From: Aquamicrobium aerolatum DSM 21857
Lineage (GTDB): Bacteria > Pseudomonadota > Alphaproteobacteria > Rhizobiales > Rhizobiaceae
Length of the DNA stretch: 64,000 bases
Assembly: GCF_900113935.1 (NCBI RefSeq)
Contig: NZ_FORF01000001.1
Coordinates: 248,001 to 312,000 of the forward strand
Direction: 5' to 3'
Position numbers and translations under genes: made by a program. Positions 48,020 to 60,027 of this stretch are shown here, in pieces (within the stretch, counting starts at the first letter, position 1; each line of letters opens with the position of its first letter). Below the pieces are notes generated by a model. It was not told the DNA's origin. It saw only the letters and a list, made by a program, of their open reading frames with translations, and made no database searches.

Positions 48020-48526
48020 TCAGGGCAGAGCGTCAAAGCCGGCAGCAAAGCCGCTAAGATCAACTGGAATGCCAATCCCTTCTTCCGGTGTCTGGAAGAC
48101 GATGAAAGTGGCTGCCTGGCCGGTTTTGAAGGTTTCGAGGAGTTTGTCCTCGAGGATCACTTCCGCGTAGCAACCATCCTGGAAGCAGCGGACGAAATAG
48201 GCACGGCCAATATCATTGCCGTCGACATTGAGCCCGAGGCCGTTCGGAAGCAAAACGCCAAGCGGGGCCAGAACGCGCAGGATTTCGGCCTTGTTGTCAG
48301 CCGTGCGCAGGACGACCACGGAAAGTCCGACTTCGGGGCGATCTTCGGCGATCACGTTCTGCATGAGGGCGCATTGTTCGCTGGTCGCTCCACCCGGCGT
48401 ATCGCAGATTACAGACCAGGCGCCATGAGTCGCGCGAACTGTCCCGCCCTGTTGTGCGTGTGCCGGCAAGCCCAGTGTAAGGGCACCGGCAATAGCTGCG
48501 AGCGAGGTAATCCAGCGAAAAGCCAT
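48020..48526 (-). CDS. invasion-associated locus B (IalB) family protein
   Basis: Exported protein of 168 residues with signal peptide (ITSLAAIAGALTLGLPAHAQ, cleaved after AHA). The mature part has WSVICDTPGG, CALMQNVIAED and FVRCFQDGCYAEVILEDK, where four cysteines may pair, as in IalB of Bartonella and Brucella. IalB is named for a role in erythrocyte entry in Bartonella, but homologues are common in free-living Rhizobiales, so no virulence is implied. Start at ATG 48526. Confidence 0.85.
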   Translation of the reverse strand: MAFRWITSLAAIAGALTLGLPAHAQQGGTVRATHGAWSVICDTPGGATSEQCALMQNVIAEDRPEVGLSVVVLRTADNKAEILRVLAPLGVLLPNGLGLNVDGNDIGRAYFVRCFQDGCYAEVILEDKLLETFKTGQAATFIVFQTPEEGIGIPVDLSGFAAGFDALP

Positions 48527-48702
48527 CGTGCGATCCGTTCCTGTTCTGCAATCCGTTGATTCTCTCACGATATCTGCAGCCATGGCAACAGAATGCAAGA
48601 GTCTCTGGTCTTTGCACCAACTTTTCGCCCTGAAAATCCGGGGGCGGAAAGTGCCATGGTCAATCTCCACAGTCCGTTCGGCCGTCCCGATTTTCGCAGA
48701 AC

Positions 48703-48716
48703 TTGAGCGAAATCAA
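48703..48716 (+). promoter_or_regulatory. possible FNR/FixK-type binding site upstream of coxB
   Basis: TTGAGCGAAATCAA keeps the TTGA-N6-TCAA core of FNR/FixK boxes, but its fifth base is G where the consensus has T or C. It lies 175 bases before the coxB start. A repressor or activator responding to oxygen would make sense for an aa3 oxidase operon. Confidence 0.3.
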
Positions 48717-48739
48717 GGCGTCGTCTCCAATTTTGTCCC

Positions 48740-48751
48740 TTGCGCGCGCAA
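48740..48751. repeat. perfect 12-base palindrome upstream of coxB
   Basis: TTGCGCGCGCAA is its own reverse complement. It could be a transcription-factor operator for the oxidase operon, although palindromes of G and C arise easily in this DNA. Confidence 0.25.
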
Positions 48752-48890
48752 AAATGCCGCACATGGGGGTGCAGGGCTTTCTTGCGGTTGATATGAGAGT
48801 ATGGTTTGAACGCGCGATGGAGGTCGGAGGCTGCGCTCCGGCACGCACAGATTTTCGTCGATACTTTCGACCGGGGAGAAAAAGAGGGTT

Positions 48891-51450
<2,560 letters not shown>

Positions 51451-51531
51451 GCAGCAAGATATCGAGCGATGGCGCCGGGCGGATTTACCAACCGGCGCCA
51501 TCGCAGGATTTAACAGGTGGAAGAACAGACG

Positions 51532-52470
51532 ATGTCCCTCGCGGAAAAAGCCAGTTACGACGCTAGTACCTACCGTGTCTCCGAGGCACAGGCCGGTGAC
51601 TACATCGCGCTGTTGAAGCCGCGCGTGATGTCCCTAGTCGTGTTTACGGCGCTTGTCGGGCTCGTCAGCGCGCAGGCCTCGGTCAATCCGTTCATTGCGC
51701 TGTTCTCGATCGTTGCCATTGCGGTCGGCGCGGGTGCATCGGGTTCACTGAATATGTGGTACGACGCAGACATCGATGCGGTGATGACCCGCACGACCAG
51801 CCGTCCGGTGCCGTCAGGCCGCGTGCTTCCCAATCAGGCGCTTTCGTTCGGCTTGATCTTGTCGGGCCTTTCGGTCATGACCCTCGGGCTTGTGGCAAAC
51901 TGGCTGGCAGCGTCCCTGCTGGCGTTCACGATCTTCTTTTATGGCTTTATCTACACGATCTGGCTCAAGCGTCGTACGCCCCAGAACATTGTGATCGGCG
52001 GCGCGGCGGGCGCGTTTCCTCCGATTGTCGGCTGGGCGGCGGTCACGGGCGATATCGGCTTCTACAGCGTCATCCAGTTTCTGATCATCTTTCTCTGGAC
52101 GCCTCCGCATTTCTGGGCCCTTGCGCTGTTCAAGTCCAATGACTACGAGCGTGCAGGTGTGCCGATGATGCCCAACGTTGTTGGCGAGGCGTCAACCAAG
52201 CGGCAGATATTTGCCTATTCGATTACTGTGGCTATCGCCGGTGTCTTGCCGACCGTGTTTGGCTATGCCGGCTATGCCTATGGCATCTTTGCTGGCGCGC
52301 TGAGTGTCGGGTTTCTCTGGTACGCATGGGGCGTGCTGCAGATGCCTGAAAGCGACCGCTCGATGAAGCCGGCCAAGGCGCTGTTCGGCTATTCGATCCT
52401 CTATCTGTTCGCCATCTTCTCGGCGATCATGGTGGACAGCGTCCTGGCAGGCTTTGGATATTCGTGGTGA
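51532..52470 (+). CDS. ctaB: protoheme IX farnesyltransferase (heme O synthase)
   Basis: Membrane UbiA-superfamily enzyme that adds a farnesyl chain to heme B, giving heme O for the oxidase, 312 residues and about nine helices. The first motif is [23 protein letters not shown] near residue 76, typical of CtaB/CyoE. The second is in [16 protein letters not shown] near 205. The ATG at 51532 lies eight bases after GGAAGAA; a GTG at 51517 is possible. The stop overlaps the coxF start by four bases. Confidence 0.96.
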   Translation: MSLAEKASYDASTYRVSEAQAGDYIALLKPRVMSLVVFTALVGLVSAQASVNPFIALFSIVAIAVGAGASGSLNMWYDADIDAVMTRTTSRPVPSGRVLPNQALSFGLILSGLSVMTLGLVANWLAASLLAFTIFFYGFIYTIWLKRRTPQNIVIGGAAGAFPPIVGWAAVTGDIGFYSVIQFLIIFLWTPPHFWALALFKSNDYERAGVPMMPNVVGEASTKRQIFAYSITVAIAGVLPTVFGYAGYAYGIFAGALSVGFLWYAWGVLQMPESDRSMKPAKALFGYSILYLFAIFSAIMVDSVLAGFGYSW

Positions 52471-52634
52471 GTGCTTTGGAAGACAACAACCATATCGCGC
52501 TGACACCGCAGCAGAAGAAGGCCCAGCGGAGCAGGTCGGTTGCAATCGCGGTCGCGCTGGCGTTGTTCGTCGTGGTGATTTTCATCGTCACCATCGTCAA
52601 GATGGGGCCGGCGATCATGAACCGGCCGTTCTAG
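52467..52634 (+). CDS. coxF: CoxF-like small membrane protein
   Basis: A 55-residue protein beginning [20 protein letters not shown], then RSRS, one membrane helix ([20 protein letters not shown]) and [11 protein letters not shown]. Size, position between ctaB and ctaG, and the [12 protein letters not shown] pattern fit CoxF of alphaproteobacterial cox operons. The GTG start overlaps the ctaB stop (GTGA), and the gene ends 11 bases before ctaG. Role unproven; a small oxidase-associated protein is the likely one. Confidence 0.8.
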   Translation: MSALEDNNHIALTPQQKKAQRSRSVAIAVALALFVVVIFIVTIVKMGPAIMNRPF

Positions 52635-52645
52635 CGAGCAGGAAG

Positions 52646-53278
52646 ATGACTGAATTACGAACTGACGTGAGCGAGAATGTGCAGCGGTCAAACCGCCGCC
52701 TGGCGCTTATCTGTGTCGGGTTCTTTGCAGGCATGCTTGGTATGGCCTACGCGGCTGTGCCGCTCTACGACATGTTTTGTCGGGTGACGGGCTATGGCGG
52801 ACGCACCCAGCGGGTCGAGCAATATTCGCAAAAGGTGCTCGACAAGGATATTCACGTTCGTTTCGACGCCAATGTGTCGAACGGTCTGGGCTGGGATTTC
52901 CGCCCTGTCCAACGCGAAGTGACGTTGAAGATCGGCGAAACGACGCAGGTTTCGTACGAAGCCAAAAACATTTCTTCCAAGCCGATGATGGGGCGGGCGA
53001 CTTTTAACGTCACGCCCCAGCTGGCTGGTGCCTATTTCATGAAAGTCGAGTGTTTCTGTTTCACGGATACGGTACTGCAACCGGGGGAGACCATGGATAT
53101 GCCCGTGGTGTTCTTTGTCGATCCGGAAATCGCAGACGTTCCTGAGTTCAGGCACATCAATACGATTACGCTTTCCTACACGTTCTTTCCGGTGGACGGC
53201 GAGGCGACAGAAAAGTCTGCCGCCGTTTCAACGGACGTGAACACAACAAACGACGCCGATACCAGATTCGGGGGATAA
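52646..53278 (+). CDS. ctaG: cytochrome c oxidase assembly protein CtaG (Cox11)
   Basis: Periplasmic copper chaperone that delivers CuB to subunit I, 210 residues. One N-terminal helix ([21 protein letters not shown]) anchors a beta domain with YDMFC near the membrane, and the copper-binding CFCF in [15 protein letters not shown] near residues 133-147. The ATG at 52646 follows GGAAG. The 5' part of the open frame from 52454 is antisense-like noise and does not count. Ends one base before ctaE. Confidence 0.96.
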   Translation: MTELRTDVSENVQRSNRRLALICVGFFAGMLGMAYAAVPLYDMFCRVTGYGGRTQRVEQYSQKVLDKDIHVRFDANVSNGLGWDFRPVQREVTLKIGETTQVSYEAKNISSKPMMGRATFNVTPQLAGAYFMKVECFCFTDTVLQPGETMDMPVVFFVDPEIADVPEFRHINTITLSYTFFPVDGEATEKSAAVSTDVNTTNDADTRFGG

Positions 53279-53279
53279 G

Positions 53280-54158
53280 ATGGCAGACGGACACGCAAAA
53301 CATCACGATTATCACATCATCGACCCCAGCCCGTGGCCATTCCTCGGGGGTGTGGGTGCGCTGGTCATGGCGACCGGCGGCGTGGGCTGGATGCAGTATC
53401 TGAAGGGCAATGAATTCTCGCTGCTGGGAATTCCGCTGGCTTCGCCGTGGCTGTTCTTTATCGGCGTGGCGATTGTTCTCTACGTCATGTTCGCCTGGTG
53501 GTCCGACACGGTCCGCGAAGCGCATGAGGGTCATCACACGCGCGTGGTGCAGCTGCACCTGCGTTACGGCGTCATCATGTTCATCATCTCCGAACTGATG
53601 TTCTTCGTGGCGTGGTTCTGGGCGTTCTTCGATGCCAGCCTGTTTCCAAATGAGCTGAACCAGTACGGGCGCATGGCCTATACCGGCGGTCAGTGGCCAC
53701 CGGCAGGTCTGGAAGTCCTGAACCCATGGCACCTTCCGCTCTACAACACGATCATTCTGCTGCTGTCCGGCACTACCGTGACATGGGCGCACCATGCGCT
53801 GCTGCACAATGATCGCAAGGGTCTGGTCTGGGGCCTGGCGCTGACCGTGGCACTTGGCCTGTTGTTCAGCTTCGTGCAGGCTTACGAATATTCGGTAGCT
53901 CCGTTTGACTTTGCCAATTCGCTCTACAGCGCGACCTTCTACATGGCGACGGGCTTCCACGGCTTCCACGTGGCAATCGGCACGGTCTTCCTGCTCGTCT
54001 GTCTGCTGCGCGCAATGGCTGGCCATTTCACCCCGAAGCAGCATTTCGGCTTCGAGGCTGCAGCCTGGTACTGGCACTTCGTTGACGTGGTGTGGCTTTT
54101 CCTGTTTGCCTGCATCTACGTCTGGGCGTCGATCGGTGCACCGATTGCAGCCCACTAA
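53280..54158 (+). CDS. ctaE: cytochrome c oxidase subunit III
   Basis: Structural subunit of the aa3 oxidase, 292 residues with seven helices. Conserved elements are SEHTRVVQ-like GHHTRVVQ near residue 83, MFIISELMFFVAWFWAFFDASL with the buried Glu, GLxxSFVQAYEY, and GFHGFHVAIGTVFLLVC near 220. WHFVDVVWLFLF closes the protein. The ATG is two bases after the ctaG stop. Confidence 0.97.
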   Translation: MADGHAKHHDYHIIDPSPWPFLGGVGALVMATGGVGWMQYLKGNEFSLLGIPLASPWLFFIGVAIVLYVMFAWWSDTVREAHEGHHTRVVQLHLRYGVIMFIISELMFFVAWFWAFFDASLFPNELNQYGRMAYTGGQWPPAGLEVLNPWHLPLYNTIILLLSGTTVTWAHHALLHNDRKGLVWGLALTVALGLLFSFVQAYEYSVAPFDFANSLYSATFYMATGFHGFHVAIGTVFLLVCLLRAMAGHFTPKQHFGFEAAAWYWHFVDVVWLFLFACIYVWASIGAPIAAH

Positions 54159-54182
54159 CGGCTAGCGAATGTGATCTGAGGG

Positions 54183-54218
54183 GGCGGCTATGGGGGACAT
54201 GGCCGCCTTCTTCTTTTG
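54183..54218 (+). terminator. strong hairpin with T-rich tail after ctaE
   Basis: GGCGGCTATG at 54183-54192 pairs with CATGGCCGCC at 54198-54207 (ten pairs, one G-U), loop of five bases, followed by TTCTTCTTTTG. It separates ctaE from the DUF983 gene and may partly end transcription or stabilise the upstream mRNA. Confidence 0.65.
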
Positions 54219-54238
54219 TGGTGAAGGGAGTTGACCAG

Positions 54239-54634
54239 ATGAACGCACAGGACCCCCGTGATACGGCGCTCTGGGCACCGGTCGACCCGATCAAGGCGGG
54301 TGTATCTGGGCGCTGCCCGCGCTGTGGCAATGGCAGCATGTTTCAAGGGTTCCTCGCGGTTCGGGAACGCTGTGGCACGTGTGGACTCGACAATTCCTTC
54401 GCAGATTCTGGCGATGGCCCGGTCGTGTTTGTCATTCTGATTGTCGGGTTTATCGTCGTCGGGCTGGCTTTGTGGATGGAAGTCAGCCTCAACCCGCCGT
54501 TGTGGTTGCACTTTTTGTTGTGGGTGCCTTTGACAATCGTCCTTGGCCTCGTTTCGCTCCGCGTGATCAAAGGCCTCCTGATCGCGCTACAATACCGCAA
54601 CAAGGCGGCACCGGGCGTCGTCGACAGGAATTGA
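54239..54634 (+). CDS. DUF983 membrane protein, oxidase-operon associated
   Basis: A 131-residue protein. Two Cys-x2-Cys pairs near the N-terminus (CPRCGNGSMF and CGTCGLD) probably bind zinc or another metal. Two membrane helices follow at about 57-77 and 83-105. DUF983 is frequent next to ctaE and surf1 but its function is unknown. The ATG at 54239 gives MNAQDPRDTALW; the frame from 54092 overlaps ctaE and is not used. Confidence 0.85.
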   Translation: MNAQDPRDTALWAPVDPIKAGVSGRCPRCGNGSMFQGFLAVRERCGTCGLDNSFADSGDGPVVFVILIVGFIVVGLALWMEVSLNPPLWLHFLLWVPLTIVLGLVSLRVIKGLLIALQYRNKAAPGVVDRN

Positions 54635-54650
54635 CGGAGCAGATCAAGAC

Positions 54651-55376
54651 ATGACTCCCCAGCGCAGCACACCACTTTTCATCGGACTTTTTCTGGTTGC
54701 TCTTGCGATCCTGTTGACGCTCGGCACCTGGCAGGTACAGCGGCTGGGCTGGAAGGAAGACCTGATAGCGACAGTCAACGAGCGGATCGCGTCGGCTCCT
54801 GCGCCGCTCGCCGAAGTTGAGCAGACTTTCGCGCGTACGGGCGACGTCGACTATCTGCCCACAATCGTGGAAGGCGAGTTCCAGCACGTAGGGGAGCGCC
54901 ACTTTTTCGCTACGCATGAAGGCCGTTCGGGCTATTTTATCTATACGCCGCTCGCCCTTGATGACGGACGCCTGCTCCTCGTCAATCGAGGGTTCGTGCC
55001 GTTCGAACTCAAGGATCCGGCGCAGCGGGCGAGTGGGCAGGTCGAGGGCCGGCAGACAATTGTCGGTCTTGCGCGCGATCCTCTGGACGGCAAGCCGTCA
55101 TGGATCGTCCCCGATAATGATCTGCAGAAGAACGTATTTTACTGGAAAGATCTGGAAGCCATGGCCGCGACCTCCGGGGTGGGCCGTCGCGAGGACTATC
55201 TGGGCTTCTTCGTTGATGCGAATGATGCGGCAAATCCCGGCGGGCTTCCTGTTGGCGGTGTCACCTTGATCAACATTTCCAACAACCACATGCAGTACAT
55301 CATCACATGGTATGGGCTTGCTTTCGCGCTTGTATGCGTCATGGCAGCGTGGTTGTGGCGCAGGCGCAAGCCTTGA
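54651..55376 (+). CDS. surf1: SURF1 family oxidase assembly protein
   Basis: Assembly factor that helps heme a enter subunit I, 241 residues. It has one helix at each end ([20 protein letters not shown] and [21 protein letters not shown]) around a periplasmic beta domain containing [24 protein letters not shown] near residue 90. The spacing of helices is typical of SURF1. Last gene of the oxidase group; ispH follows after a 58-base gap. Confidence 0.94.
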   Translation: MTPQRSTPLFIGLFLVALAILLTLGTWQVQRLGWKEDLIATVNERIASAPAPLAEVEQTFARTGDVDYLPTIVEGEFQHVGERHFFATHEGRSGYFIYTPLALDDGRLLLVNRGFVPFELKDPAQRASGQVEGRQTIVGLARDPLDGKPSWIVPDNDLQKNVFYWKDLEAMAATSGVGRREDYLGFFVDANDAANPGGLPVGGVTLINISNNHMQYIITWYGLAFALVCVMAAWLWRRRKP

Positions 55377-55434
55377 CAGGGCAGCGTGCCCGACGCCATC
55401 TGCATATCCGAGACGTCCAGCCTGCGAGATGACA

Positions 55435-56430
55435 ATGAAACGACCCCTGACGATCAGACTTTGTGGCCCGCGCGGCTTCTGCGCCGGGGTTGATCGCGCG
55501 ATCCAGATCGTCGTGCTGGCGCTGAAAAAGTACGGTGCGCCGGTCTATGTGCGCCATGAAATCGTGCATAATCGCTACGTGGTCGAAGGTTTGCAGGCAA
55601 AAGGCGCGGTTTTTGTCGAGGAAATCGATGAAATTCCGCCGGAACACCACGCCCAACCGGTCGTTTTCTCGGCTCACGGGGTTCCGAAGTCCGTGCCCGC
55701 CGACGCCAAGGCGCGCAACTTGTTTTATCTCGACGCGACCTGTCCGCTGGTTTCCAAGGTTCACAAGCAGGCGATGCGTCATCAGCGCCAGGGGCGTCAT
55801 GTGCTGCTGATCGGCCATGAAGGGCACCCGGAAGTCATCGGCACGATGGGCCAGCTTCCCGATGGCGCGGTGACCCTTGTGGAAACCGCCGAGGACGCCT
55901 CAAGGCTGGTGGTCGACACGCCTGACACGCTAGGCTTCGTCACGCAGACGACTCTCTCGGTCGAAGACACCGCCGGCATCATTGAGGCATTGCGCATCCG
56001 CTTCCCGAATATCCAGGCACCGGCTGCCGAATCGATCTGCTATGCCACCACAAACCGCCAGGATGCGGTGAAGGAAGCAGCGCCAGGATCGGATCTGTTT
56101 CTCGTCGTCGGCGCCCCCAACTCGTCCAACTCAAAGCGGTTGGTTGAGGTTGCGGAGCGGGCTGGCGCCAAGCGCAGCATTCTTGTCCAGCGCGCCTCAG
56201 AGATACTTTGGGATGACATTGGCGATATTGCTATCCTCGGTCTTTCGGCAGGTGCATCCGCTCCCGAGATCATCGTTGATGAAATCATTGACGCGTTCAA
56301 GGAACGCTACGACGTCACCGTCGAGCTGGCTATCACCGCGGAAGAGACCGAGAATTTCCCGGTCAATCGCGATTTGCGTGATGTGGAACTGACTGCCAGC
56401 GACATGGCATTCGTCAACGGAAACGTCTGA
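55435..56430 (+). CDS. ispH: 4-hydroxy-3-methylbut-2-enyl diphosphate reductase
   Basis: Last MEP-pathway enzyme, an iron-sulfur reductase making isopentenyl and dimethylallyl diphosphate, 331 residues. The three cluster cysteines are visible: [12 protein letters not shown] near residue 17, [13 protein letters not shown] near 105, and [11 protein letters not shown] near 203. Conserved HGVP near 82. Start at ATG 55435; another ATG six bases earlier and a long extension to 55312 into surf1 are less likely. thrB follows three bases later. Confidence 0.96.
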   Translation: MKRPLTIRLCGPRGFCAGVDRAIQIVVLALKKYGAPVYVRHEIVHNRYVVEGLQAKGAVFVEEIDEIPPEHHAQPVVFSAHGVPKSVPADAKARNLFYLDATCPLVSKVHKQAMRHQRQGRHVLLIGHEGHPEVIGTMGQLPDGAVTLVETAEDASRLVVDTPDTLGFVTQTTLSVEDTAGIIEALRIRFPNIQAPAAESICYATTNRQDAVKEAAPGSDLFLVVGAPNSSNSKRLVEVAERAGAKRSILVQRASEILWDDIGDIAILGLSAGASAPEIIVDEIIDAFKERYDVTVELAITAEETENFPVNRDLRDVELTASDMAFVNGNV

Positions 56431-56433
56431 ACC

Positions 56434-57402
56434 ATGGCGGTCTATACGGATATTACCGAGAGTGAACTCGGCGCGTTCCTTCGCGACTACAACATTGGCG
56501 AATTGCTGTCCTATAAGGGCATCGCGGAAGGAACGGAGAATTCGAACTTCATTCTCCATACGACCGGCGGCACTTTCATCCTGACGCTGTACGAAAAGCG
56601 CGTGGATCGCGATGATCTGCCGTTCTTTCTCGGTCTAATGGATCATCTTGCGCAGCGCGATGTGTCATGTCCACTGCCGGTCAAGCGCGCCGACGGCGAG
56701 ATCATTGGTGAATTGGCGGGTCGGCCTGCGGCTATCATCACGTTTCTTGAAGGCATGTGGCCGCGACGTCCGACGACAGCGCATTGCCGCGAGGTTGGCG
56801 TTGCACTGGCAAAGCTGCATCTGGCCGGACAGGATTTTCCGCTGCAGCGTCGAAATGATCTGTCGCTGCCGGGTTGGCAACGGCTCTGGGACGGCTGCCG
56901 CGAGCGCTGCGATGAGGTGGAGCACGGTTTGGAGGCGGAAGTCAGCGATGACTTTGCCGCGCTCGAAGCTGGCTGGCCGGCAGATCTGCCGAGTGGGGTC
57001 ATTCACGCCGATCTTTTCCCGGACAATGTGTTCTTTCTCGGTGAGCGCCTGTCGGGACTGATCGACTTCTATTTCGCCTGCAATGATTTCTACGCCTATG
57101 ATGTTGCGACCTGCCTTAACGCCTGGTGCTTCGAGCGCGATCATTCGTTCAACATCACCAAGGGGGCAGCGTTGCTTGCCGGCTACCAGAGCCTGCGTCC
57201 GCTCGACGCCGCCGAGGTTGAAGCGCTGCCGCTCCTTTGCCGTGGGTCGGCGCTGCGCTTCATGCTGACACGCCTGTATGACTGGCTCCACGGCCCGGAT
57301 GGCGCCATGGTGCAGAAGCGTGATCCATTGGAGTATGTCCGCAAGATGCGCTTCCATCGCCAGATCATTTCGGCAACCGAGTATGGATTGCAGCAGTCAT
57401 GA
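56434..57402 (+). CDS. thrB: homoserine kinase, APH-fold type (ThrB)
   Basis: Phosphorylates homoserine in threonine synthesis, 322 residues, of the type II family that has the aminoglycoside-phosphotransferase fold, not the GHMP fold. The start [19 protein letters not shown] is the family signature. The catalytic [11 protein letters not shown] segment is near residues 190-200, with [16 protein letters not shown] after it. It is three bases after ispH and overlaps rnhA by four bases (ATGA). Confidence 0.93.
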   Translation: MAVYTDITESELGAFLRDYNIGELLSYKGIAEGTENSNFILHTTGGTFILTLYEKRVDRDDLPFFLGLMDHLAQRDVSCPLPVKRADGEIIGELAGRPAAIITFLEGMWPRRPTTAHCREVGVALAKLHLAGQDFPLQRRNDLSLPGWQRLWDGCRERCDEVEHGLEAEVSDDFAALEAGWPADLPSGVIHADLFPDNVFFLGERLSGLIDFYFACNDFYAYDVATCLNAWCFERDHSFNITKGAALLAGYQSLRPLDAAEVEALPLLCRGSALRFMLTRLYDWLHGPDGAMVQKRDPLEYVRKMRFHRQIISATEYGLQQS

Positions 57403-57860
57403 AGCGCATCGAGGCCTATACCGACGGGGCGTGTTCGGGAAACCCTGGCCCCGGCGGCTGGGGTGCTATCCTGCGCTATAATGGTGTCACCAGGGAACTG
57501 TCCGGCGGCGAGGCGGACACCACCAACAATCGCATGGAGCTGATGGCCGCGATTTCGGCGCTGAATGCGTTGAAGGAGCCTTGTGCGGTCGATCTCTACA
57601 CCGACTCCAGCTACGTCAAGGACGGTATCTCCGGCTGGATCGAGGGCTGGAAGCGCAATGGCTGGAAGACAGCGGCCAAGAAGCCGGTGAAGAATGCGGA
57701 GTTGTGGCAGGCACTCGATGAAGCGCGCAAACGCCACAATGTCACCTGGCATTGGGTGAAGGGCCACGCCGGCCACCCGGAGAATGAACGCGCCGACGAG
57801 TTGGCGCGCATGGGCATGGCGCCGTTCAAGGAAGCAAGCCGCCCGGCCAAGGCGGTGTAG
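57399..57860 (+). CDS. rnhA: ribonuclease HI
   Basis: Degrades RNA in RNA-DNA hybrids, 153 residues. Catalytic residues: Asp9 in [16 protein letters not shown], Glu in [12 protein letters not shown], Asp in [15 protein letters not shown], and the final Asp in [15 protein letters not shown]. Complete and of normal length. ATGA overlap with thrB suggests one transcript reaching from coxB. Confidence 0.97.
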   Translation: MKRIEAYTDGACSGNPGPGGWGAILRYNGVTRELSGGEADTTNNRMELMAAISALNALKEPCAVDLYTDSSYVKDGISGWIEGWKRNGWKTAAKKPVKNAELWQALDEARKRHNVTWHWVKGHAGHPENERADELARMGMAPFKEASRPAKAV

Positions 57861-57884
57861 GCGGCCTGCTCCCTACGTGTGTTG

Positions 57885-58370
57885 TCAGAGCTGTCCGATC
57901 AGTGTCGCTGCACCGGAGTTGACAGCACTGCCCGGCGCTTCTTCGATGTTGAGCGCGGTGACCACTCCGTCCTCGACGATCATCGAGAAACGCTGAGAGC
58001 GAATGCCCATGCCGCGCGCGTCCAGGTCCAGATCGAGACCGACTGACTTGACGAAATGGCCGCTGCCGTCGGCGAGGAAGACGAGCTTGCCTTCAGCGCC
58101 GGTAAACCGCGCCCATGCTTGCATGACAAACGCATCATTGACGGCGAGAACAGCAATCGTGTCGACGCCTCGGCCGATAATGGCATCGTAGTTTTCGAGA
58201 TAGCCGGGGAGGTGGCTATTGTTGCAGGTCGGGGTGAATGCGCCCGGAACTCCAAACAGAACGACCTTCTTGCCCGCGAACAGCTCGGCCGAGGTGATTG
58301 TCTGGACACCATCGGCAGTCGGACTCTGGAAAGCGGAATCAGGCAGCTTCTGGCCTATTTCGATCGTCAT
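57885..58370 (-). CDS. peroxiredoxin, 1-Cys Prx5-like
   Basis: Thiol peroxidase of 161 residues that reduces hydrogen peroxide and organic peroxides. The peroxidatic cysteine is Cys49 in GAFTPTCNNSHLPGY, and a DDAFVM-like NDAFVM segment follows. Cys49 is the only cysteine in the protein, so the resolving thiol must come from glutathione or another partner. It converges with rnhA and lies downstream of the DsbD-N gene. Confidence 0.92.
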   Translation of the reverse strand: MTIEIGQKLPDSAFQSPTADGVQTITSAELFAGKKVVLFGVPGAFTPTCNNSHLPGYLENYDAIIGRGVDTIAVLAVNDAFVMQAWARFTGAEGKLVFLADGSGHFVKSVGLDLDLDARGMGIRSQRFSMIVEDGVVTALNIEEAPGSAVNSGAATLIGQL

Positions 58371-58483
58371 ATGGTTCTCCTAGGGGAAGTAGTGAAGAAT
58401 TCTGGATACGGCAGTTCCGCATCCGTCCGGAGCGCAGATGGCCAGATCGTCCTCGCGATGGCAACCTCCGGAGTGGTCCGCAC

Positions 58484-59281
58484 TCAGGGAATTTGTAGCT
58501 GGCCGCGCACTGCACCCTCGGTTGTGACGAGAGTGTAGTCGAAAACGTCGCCGGAGTTGATCGCGCCGCGAAATCTGGTCGTGAATGTCGGGAGATTTGC
58601 GCCCGCGCGCAATGTCGGCGTTTCGAATGTCACCCTGCCGTTCCCTGCTACGAAAATCTCCATGACCGCGGCGCCAGCAGGTACGATTGCCTCGGCCACG
58701 AGTTCACCTTCATTTACATCGTCGATCCGCAGATGCATGGCCGGTGTCGCTTGCGCGGGGAGGGCGTCAAAAGCTGCCGAAATGATCTGCTCGTCCGCAG
58801 CGACTGCTTGATTGAGCCCCTTGTCGAGCAGCAGCTCGACCTGAACCGGAATGCAGATTGCCTCGCAAATCCCCAGAAAGACGTTCAATCTGGTTGGTTC
58901 ACCGTTAAGGCGGGACGGTGCTTTCAGCGTTAAAGCCATGGTGACGTCGTGGTCGTAGCCCGCCCAACTGCCATAGTCATCGGCGAACCATCTGGGCGTG
59001 GGAAAGTTGAGCGTGGCTGGTGCAATACTACCGTCCTGAATCGTGGATACGACCGGTGGTACCCCCGATGATCCGGGATCCTGCCAGTATGTTTTCCAGC
59101 CTGGATCGAGCCGGATCTCCATCGCGGCTCGTCTTCTGCCATCTTCGGTCGAAACGCTGCTCTCGATAACCCGAATCGCTCCGCCTTCGACCCGATACCA
59201 ATCGCTGCTGGCGGCGTGGAGAGAGGGCGCGGTGGTTGTCCAGATGCAGAAAGTCAGGCAGGCGGCTCGGGAAAAAATCAT
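58484..59281 (-). CDS. exported DsbD N-terminal-domain protein
   Basis: Periplasmic protein of about 265 residues with a signal peptide (AACLTFCIWTTTAPSLHA) and an immunoglobulin-like DsbD alpha domain. The redox pair is Cys139 and Cys143 in GICEAICIP, the C-x3-C form of ScsB/DsbD N-terminal domains. It has no membrane electron conductor and no C-terminal thioredoxin domain, so a membrane partner such as CcdA or a DsbD must be elsewhere. The start is unclear: ATG 59281 or 59341. A GTTATA on the plus strand near 59291 reads TATAAC on the minus strand, but is too close to be a sound -10 box. Divergent from algH. Confidence 0.8.
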   Translation of the reverse strand: MIFSRAACLTFCIWTTTAPSLHAASSDWYRVEGGAIRVIESSVSTEDGRRRAAMEIRLDPGWKTYWQDPGSSGVPPVVSTIQDGSIAPATLNFPTPRWFADDYGSWAGYDHDVTMALTLKAPSRLNGEPTRLNVFLGICEAICIPVQVELLLDKGLNQAVAADEQIISAAFDALPAQATPAMHLRIDDVNEGELVAEAIVPAGAAVMEIFVAGNGRVTFETPTLRAGANLPTFTTRFRGAINSGDVFDYTLVTTEGAVRGQLQIP

Positions 59282-59421
59282 GAGGTCAATGTTATAGCTC
59301 GCAACTGTTTTCGCAATTGCCTGTCGTGCGCGAGGCTTCATTTCAATGTGAACAGGCCGTGGGGCAAAATGTGCGAATGCAGTCCCTTTCGTCCGCGCGC
59401 CAAACGCGATAGTTTCCCACC

Positions 59422-60027
59422 ATGGATATTCTTGGCAGCAAGACTTCGGCCGGACAAGGCTACTTGGATGACCAGTTCCTTGTCGCAATGCCGGGGATGA
59501 AGGATGACCGCTTTGCGCGGTCGGTGATCTATGTGTGCGCCCATAACGAAGACGGTGCAATGGGCCTGATTATCAATCAGGCGCAACAACTGCTTTTTCC
59601 TGAGCTGTTGGTGCAGCTGGGAATACTGGACCAGAAAGAGGCGATACGCCTGCCGCAAAAGACGATGGACATCGTCGTCCGGCATGGCGGCCCGGTGGAG
59701 CGCAGCCGTGGTTTCGTGCTGCATAGCGACGATTACACGGTCGACTCGTCCATGCCGGTTGCCGGCGAAATATGTCTCACCGCGACGGTCGATATCCTGC
59801 GGGCGATGTCGGACGGCTCCGGGCCGCGCCACGTTCTGATGGCGCTTGGCTATTCGGGCTGGGGTGCCGGTCAGCTTGAACAGGAAATTGCCGAGAATGG
59901 CTGGCTGACATGCCCGGCGAGTGTCGACCTGCTGTTCACGCCGCAGATCGACAGGGTCTATGATCGGGTGCTGGCGTCGATCGGGATCGACATTGCACAT
60001 CTGAGTTCACAGGCCGGTCACGCCTGA
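59422..60027 (+). CDS. YqgE/AlgH family protein
   Basis: A 201-residue cytoplasmic protein of the UPF0301 family. Family signatures: [41 protein letters not shown] near residues 13-53, and [20 protein letters not shown] near residue 150. Function unknown; AlgH was linked to alginate regulation in Pseudomonas. Its 3' end overlaps the convergent EAL gene by ten bases. Confidence 0.93.
   Translation: MDILGSKTSAGQGYLDDQFLVAMPGMKDDRFARSVIYVCAHNEDGAMGLIINQAQQLLFPELLVQLGILDQKEAIRLPQKTMDIVVRHGGPVERSRGFVLHSDDYTVDSSMPVAGEICLTATVDILRAMSDGSGPRHVLMALGYSGWGAGQLEQEIAENGWLTCPASVDLLFTPQIDRVYDRVLASIGIDIAHLSSQAGHA

Larger units (their letters stand above)
48527..48890. other. 364-base intergenic region between ialB and coxB
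   Basis: Non-coding gap between divergent genes and so expected to hold the oxidase operon promoter. It contains an FNR/FixK-like dyad (48703-48716), a perfect 12-base palindrome TTGCGCGCGCAA (48740-48751) and a purine-rich Shine-Dalgarno region before coxB. I could not assign a convincing -35/-10 pair. No small gene with a good ribosome site is seen. Confidence 0.6.

Noticed and set aside
59282-59560. Extended start of the DsbD-N gene into the algH gene
   Set aside because: It would run antisense into algH, and the added residues have no family features.
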